From contig NC_092672.1 in NCBI RefSeq assembly GCF_964355755.1, positions 27,898,501 through 27,962,500 of the forward strand: a stretch of DNA of 64,000 nucleotides. The letters run 5' to 3'. The stretch is from Antedon mediterranea. Its lineage: Eukaryota > Echinodermata > Crinoidea > Comatulida > Antedonidae. Position 1 is the first letter of the stretch, and the number at the start of each line of letters is the position of its first letter. Made by a program: the position numbers and the translations under genes. Positions 58,474 to 64,000 of the stretch are shown here, piece by piece. The notes beneath the pieces were generated by a model, which had not been told where the DNA came from, did not search any database, and saw only the letters and a list, made by a program, of their open reading frames with translations.

Positions 58474-61400
58474 CTGAAAAAGAAAATTTTAATTAAATTT
58501 AAAATGATTGTGTATCATCACCATCATCCTCTTGTCTTGCGGCAATCTTTTATACTTTTATGTTATAATCGTTTCATGTATTTTTTTTTGTCTTAATGTA
58601 ATATGTTCATACCATTGTAGTCTTGATTATTCTCAGTGTTTTTGATTTGTGGCTTTGGTGTATGTCTATTTATATTGTGTATAAAAAGTAATTTTTTGTT
58701 TCATGTTAGCGAATATGGTCTAAAGACTGGTTGTCGCTATGGAATAGAACTTATTTATTATTTATTTGTTTCATTTTTTTACTTTTATTTACAAAAAACA
58801 CATCTTGAATTTTGTAGGTTCAGGAATGGGTCTAGAAAAGACGATACATCAATACATAGGTTGTCAAAAAATACACAAATGTCTCCCAGCACACATCTCG
58901 TACTACATTTGAACCCTGATATAATATAGAATACATAGAGACAACTCAGGTGTGTAAAAGTTAAAATTACACAAATACAAGAATATATTGACTTGGAAAG
59001 TTAACAAAACAAAAATATTTCTCATTCTCAATAAGCTACATATTTTACAAGAATTTAACAAATTTGCCATATTATATTTGTTAAATGTGCCTTTGACTAA
59101 ATAATAACACAGCATTGTTCTAATACGTACCCCTAGGGTGAAGTCTGGGTTAAGTAGGCTACCTTAAGGTCAACGCAAAAAGAGGTTATCGACGTGTAAA
59201 ATTAAATGTTTTTCAGTTAAATTTACACTCGCAGTATGCATTTTGCAAATTTATTGAATATATTTTTTTGTATTTTATAATAAATATCTACATCCTTTTT
59301 ACTTTAATTCCTAATTTTGCTTTTTATTCTAATAAAACATAAAGCATGCCACTAAACTCGACCTAATTTTAGAATGGGGTTCAACCTACTACTGGTGGTT
59401 TTTTTGCTATGAGCACACTGACACCGACAAAAAACAAATTTAAAGCTCCTAACATCAAACTTGTCCCAATTCATTTTCAATGTTTCAAGGGATGAGATCC
59501 CAAATTGACCCAGTTTACTACAATTTGGTCTTCTAGTGTAAAGTTCACCCATAAAACATAACCAAATTATGTTCAGGTGTGTAGGAATTCTGAACTCAGG
59601 TTACATATTCTAACTTGTGTTGGAACTTTGCTAACTACAGTAAGACCTAGTATGGCTAACACGCCCAACAAGCCTGTATGTATGGTCTGCGGAGAAGGTG
59701 GACTGTCTTCGCTTTTAACTCAAAATAACCGTCACGCTCTGTTAATTACGTCTTCTTCATTTAACGCCCGATGCGAAAGCTCCTAATGTGAATTTGTCTA
59801 CTGGCCAACACTGACTTCCCCTGCTTAACTTCTTAAAATAACCTGATTTTAGAAGGGTAACTTTCTAGAGATATAAAATATGAAATTTACACCCTAAAAA
59901 GTTTATTCCAAATCCTATAACTTTTGTTATTATTCAAACTACAGTAAACAAACTCTGGAAATATTAAACAAAGAAACACAAACGTTAGTGTTAATTACTG
60001 TGTGTAGGGACTCTTTGTAACCCTGCTAAGTGGGAGGTGTACATAAGCGTAACTGAGTGAAGTCACCTGTGATTGTATCAGAGACAGTATTCTGAATAAG
60101 ATACAGTTTATAATAACTTTATTTATTCATGAATGGTTCATTCAGTCACACATGGTCCGTTTCTACATGATATGTTTTAAGGCCTGTTTATACTGTGATG
60201 ATAACAATGGACGATAGATAAATATACATTTTCCCTACAAAAAAAACAATAGTTTTCTAATCCTAGAACGAATATTTTATTTATATATTATCAAACATTA
60301 GCTGTAAGTGGGAACTTTGTTCTTGTTATGTTTTATTTTTGCACAAATAAAAAAAAATATATAGGATAAGTCTTTGATGAAAATAATATATAATAACCCT
60401 TATTTAACATTATTGGTGGTTATTGTCCTAGATGTTATTATGGCATTACAGTATTTTTTAAAGCTGAAGCAAAAATGTACAAAACTCTCTAAAACTTCAT
60501 TACTGAAAAGCAAGAAACGTATAAATGGTGATATTTTTTTCTGTTGGTTTGTGAGTGTTAAACCTAAAGTGTCATATTCAACCAAGTTAACTCAAGTGCC
60601 CATTGACATTTTCCCCAGGCGAAAGTCCTAGATTAGGCCAAAGAACTGAAAATAAAGGTATACCCTACAGAAAATCAAATACACTTAAATATGAATAACA
60701 GTAATTGCAATCCAGGGAGTATAAATAAATACACCTAAATTTAAAAGTAAACATTTATATGGTTCTTAATATCAAACAAGTGTACACTTTACTATCAATA
60801 GTTAGGCCCCTTTCGTGGTTTATGCACAATAAAGACCAATGCACAATAATCATCTCAATCCATGGTCAATACATAGTTATTCAGAGAAAAGTTTCTCATT
60901 GTAGGCAGCCTGGACTTTTTTTGACAAAAGTCAATAAATAAACTTTACTTTCAACAATACATAGTTTATAGTTGTGTATCTAATTTCATAACTTAGATGT
61001 GCTTGGTATAGCCTGAGGAAGGCAGTTCTGTCAATTGATCACCCCCCTGTATTGTTGTAGGCACATAATAGCAAACATTTCAATGGGTTGATGCTATGAT
61101 TGATATCATATTGTATTATGTTGTCAAGTGGTCAATTTAGGGTTTAGAAAATTCAAATAGATAGATCAACTATTACTTTTAGTATATTAACTTAAGTTTA
61201 ATGCAGTTCAATCTCCCCTGTGAAAGATTTTCACTGGGTGAGAGGGGAATACAGGCTCTTTAGGATTCAGTTTTGTTTTTGCATTTCCTGCCATTTAATA
61301 AATACTACTAATAATAACAAATACAAATACTTGTGGAATATTAATTAAAATGGGCATATTCTATTGAGCAAACTTTATGCACAACAATTAAATTAAATGA

Positions 61401-61944
61401 TAAACAAGATTTTACTCAAAATACTCTGGAACTTATTTTTTTAAAGATACTATCTAGTGCTAAAGAAAGTCCACAAGTACTACCAATTGCTTATACCATA
61501 TGATATCTGGTCTTTTTTTTGGTTCAAATATTCAAAAGATGTGTTGCTATGGTATTTCCTACCTAGTATAAAAAAGATTGTTTGCATTTTCTTAAAATTT
61601 AAATGTTTGGCCTATGCCCTTGTGCCATTTTTTTATATTTCTATTTACATATATTTATATATGAACTCTTCGCCCACCAACAAAATGAAATTGTAAACAG
61701 TGATGTTTATGATCTTTAGTTAACAGAGAATAAAGTATTGTTAAGAAACAAAAACCATTCCTCTCACATGCTAATATTTCTTGCTATATTTTTTATTTTT
61801 ATTTTATTCAATTTTCAGGCACAACAATACATGACAATACAGCGGTGCAGCACCCTGAGGATTGCCATGAGTGCAAAGCACTATCGAGATGGCTCTCTAA
61901 ATACTGCACTAGAACATATAAGACAAACATATACACAAGATGCT

Positions 61945-62068
61945 CTACATAGACAAAGACTTAATAATAAGTCTTTGTGGAATATTAATTACAAAGAATT
62001 ACTGACAAAATTATACAAAATGATTATAAAGACAAAGACTTAATAATAAGTCTTTGTCTATGTAGAGG
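61945..62068. repeat. Paired palindromes
   Basis: ACAAAGACTTAATAATAAGT plus CTTTGT occurs twice (about 61953-61978 and 62031-62058). Each is a local palindrome around TTAATAATAA. The outer CTACATAGA and TCTATGTAG also mirror each other, so the 120-bp unit can fold as a whole. Confidence 0.7.
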
Positions 62069-62104
62069 GAGTGGAGTTGTAAATTGTCATGAGAAAGAAA
62101 CCCT

Positions 62105-62157
62105 TAGATTGGTAGCCAAGCATCATAACCACCAAGCCACAGCTCCACCATTGCTCA
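62105..62157 (-). mobile_element. SINE head, second family, reversed
   Basis: AACCACCAAGCCACAGCTCC is the reverse complement of the A-box region of 57000-57190. Only the head is clear. Confidence 0.5.
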
Positions 62158-63019
62158 ACCATTCCAACATTACAGTATAAAACCTCATGAACCACCTAAA
62201 ACTATTTTTTCTGAGATAAACAAAAATCAAAAACAACAACATAGCCATTTGCTTTTGGAATTTGGAAAGAGGATTTCTAAAAATGTATAAACCAGATATG
62301 TTTTTATATCTTGATAGTGCACCTGTCAAGTTACATTTTGACATCAAAATGTTTGTGTTGATTACAACAGTAGAACACACATAAGGGCTTGTCTATTCAT
62401 TCATTCATTCAATCTTTTATTTTCGGAAACTCTGGTCCATAGAAAGTAAATTACATATACAGTAAATGAAATAAATAAAATAAACAAAATTACTACCACC
62501 ATCTCAGGATGGCATTCCATCTGGAGAGCATCTTCGACTTAACTAAAACGTTGCTTATAATCGTTGAGATTAAAATATTTTTGCTTGCTTTAAGTCTACG
62601 ATGCGATCACCTCTATTATGCGACATAAATTCAAGAATAAGTGCTGTTATGAGTACCATATTAACCAAGCATAAGCTATAATTGCACGTCAGAAGAGTAC
62701 TAAACCTTTTGTAATCTTTAAGTGGCAAGTCCGAAGGTGCAATTATTCAGTTCTCACTCCTGGACTTATTTAAAAGATAAATTCTAGTGTGTGTCATTTA
62801 TACCATAATACAGTAGTCTAATTGTTGGATCTCTGTTTATATTATACACTGAGCTGTATCTTTCGGGCCTTAAAACATAATCATGTCAGAAACGGACCAT
62901 GTGTGACTGAATGAACCATTCATGAATAAATAAAGTTATTATAAACTGTATCTTATTCAGAATACTGTCTCTGATACAATCACAGGTGACTTCACTCATA
63001 TATATATATATATATACAG

Positions 63020-63185
63020 TATATTTCCAAAGGCAAATTACTGACAAAATAACAATGCTGTGGGTATCAGTGGCTGGATCTCAATGGAGATACAAAATAA
63101 AAGCAAAAAGCTAAATCAAAACGAGAAGTAAAAAAGCCAGAAAAGTTAGCAAAGCTTTCAGGCAACACTAGCCCTTCATCAGTGC
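63020..63185. mobile_element. Repeat family D, second good copy
   Basis: Aligns with 31610-31765 over its whole length with few changes. The minus strand again shows CTGATGA...GAAA (63156-63182). A TA run precedes it. In the first intron visible in the window. Confidence 0.65.
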
Positions 63186-63280
63186 AAGTGAAGGAATTTG
63201 GATAACGTCATAGTATAAAGCTGGCAAGTGCTACCTGGGTGGACAGGAATAACAAAGGGCGACATACATATATATATATA

Positions 63281-63466
63281 CAGTCAACTCTCCCAATACC
63301 GGACTCTCTGAAAACCAGAAACTCTCCCAATACCAGACTTTTTTTGAGGACCAAAAGGTCCCAAATTTATATTTACCATTAAAAACACATTCCGAATACC
63401 AGAGTTTCCGGAAAACCAGACTTATTTGGCCGGCCCAAAGGTGTCCGGTATTGGGAGAGTTGACTG
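63281..63466. mobile_element. pogo/Tigger-like MITE
   Basis: CAGTCAACTCTCCCAATACC at the left is mirrored by GGTATTGGGAGAGTTGACTG at the right, flanked by TA on both sides. About 186 bp, no transposase. The CAGT start, AATACCGGA-type ends and TA target duplication are typical of pogo-type (Tc1/mariner superfamily) elements. Confidence 0.8.
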
Positions 63467-64000
63467 TATATATATTGTTTTATAACAGGGGTTTCTACTT
63501 ATATAAGCTATGCTTCAGAGATTGCCCCTTTCTATTCTTTTGTTTTGTAATGATGATTTATGCATGTTTATGATTTTGTGAATGGAAATAAAGAAAAATA
63601 AATAAATAAGTAACTAAAAAAGGGGTAGGTTAGGGGAGTTAGGTAGAGGTTAATTATTCTCCAAGGATATTCCACAAACTTAAGCAGTGCATCAACACTG
63701 TTCACGCCAATAATTTTGTCTTTTCTGTTTTTGCAATACACTTAAAAGATGTAGTGCTAAGATATTTTCTTATCAAGTTGGTAAAAGGGGGTCACTAATA
63801 TAGGGTGTACAATTTTCAAATTGATGAATCAGCCACAATACTATTTAAAAGCTTTATGGCACTTACAATGTTTTCCTAAGAATTAGCTTTACAAATATAT
63901 TCAAGTCTTGAACAATTATCAAACTGTTTATTGGTAGCTTTTATAGCTAAAGTAAACTGAAAGATACAGCTCATGTGTATAATATAAACAGAGATCCAAC

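Larger units (their letters stand above)
60055..62997. repeat. Inverted repeat, 130-bp arms, 2.9 kb apart
   Basis: Arms 60055-60185 and 62866-62997 are near-identical in reverse complement (GTGATTGTATCAGAGACAGT, CAGTCACACATGGTCCGT). The enclosed 2.7 kb has no coding frame I trust. Immediately right, 62823-62865 is mirrored at 63957-64000. Probably termini of nested foldback or DNA elements. Confidence 0.85.
58474..64000. other. HSPG2: 5' intron of perlecan, no exon found
   Basis: No SEA module, LDLa or signal-peptide exon was recognised on the minus strand. The stretch 59100-60050 is unique AT-rich sequence, and the rest is mobile-element sequence listed separately. The first LDLa exon enters in phase 1, so upstream coding exons must exist beyond 64000 or be unrecognised here. 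Confidence 0.55.

Noticed and set aside
61738-62043. A 101-codon + strand frame
   Set aside because: Low-complexity start, no similarity, and it runs through the paired palindromes of a mobile-element block.

Overview
The window is intron-rich, AT-rich animal genomic DNA. It is filled almost entirely by one gene on the minus strand, an invertebrate perlecan (HSPG2/terribly reduced optic lobes/UNC-52 family), the basement-membrane heparan sulfate proteoglycan. About 70 coding exons between 58473 and 5476 give roughly 3,300 residues in the diagnostic perlecan order: LDL-receptor class A modules, one Ig module, three laminin-IV modules separated by laminin-type EGF (LE) repeats, twelve Ig modules, then LG1-EGF-EGF-spacer-LG2-EGF-EGF-LG3 (endorepellin) and a stop codon. 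The 5' end (promoter, signal peptide, SEA/domain I) lies beyond 64000. Short words such as TAGGCCTA and many tRNA-derived SINEs and small inverted-repeat elements suggest a marine invertebrate deuterostome, perhaps an echinoderm; that is inference only.

Layout (+ coordinates, gene reads right to left): 58474-64000 is intron with nested inverted repeats and a pogo-like MITE. 57313-58473 holds LDLa 1-3. 56012-56940 is the domain II Ig. 51938-55584 is laminin-IV 1. 48962-51402 is LE. 42532-48324 is laminin-IV 2. 38346-41351 is LE. 33287-37612 is laminin-IV 3. 31908-32917 is LE. 19022-31170 is Ig 1-12. 17354-18509 is LG1, 16381-16886 is EGF1-2, 15154-15495 is a Ser-Gly spacer, 11720-12521 is LG2, 10286-11144 is EGF3-4, and 5476-8907 is LG3. 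835-2245 carries small coding-like pieces resembling a fibrocystin/PKHD1L1-type repeat protein, downstream on the same strand.

I checked splice phase by hand at every junction. All exons join in frame except one: in LG3 the exon ending at 8412 (phase 0) cannot join the exon starting at 6328 (needs phase 2), and a stretch of about 17 residues expected in LG3 is absent. That gap contains an 834-base block identical to the first 834 bases of the window. A missing micro-exon, an assembly error or a real rearrangement are all possible.

The most interesting biology is two phase-symmetric exons encoding acidic Ser-Gly clusters that look like glycosaminoglycan attachment sites. One (44299-44376) lies inside laminin-IV 2. 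The other (15154-15495) lies between EGF2 and LG2. Either could be skipped without changing frame, so splicing could in principle decide how many glycan chains the core protein carries. A near-perfect inverted repeat of about 110 bp that includes an exon's own 5' splice site (50656-51284) and a 17-bp satellite open in all three forward frames (9166-10084) also stand out.
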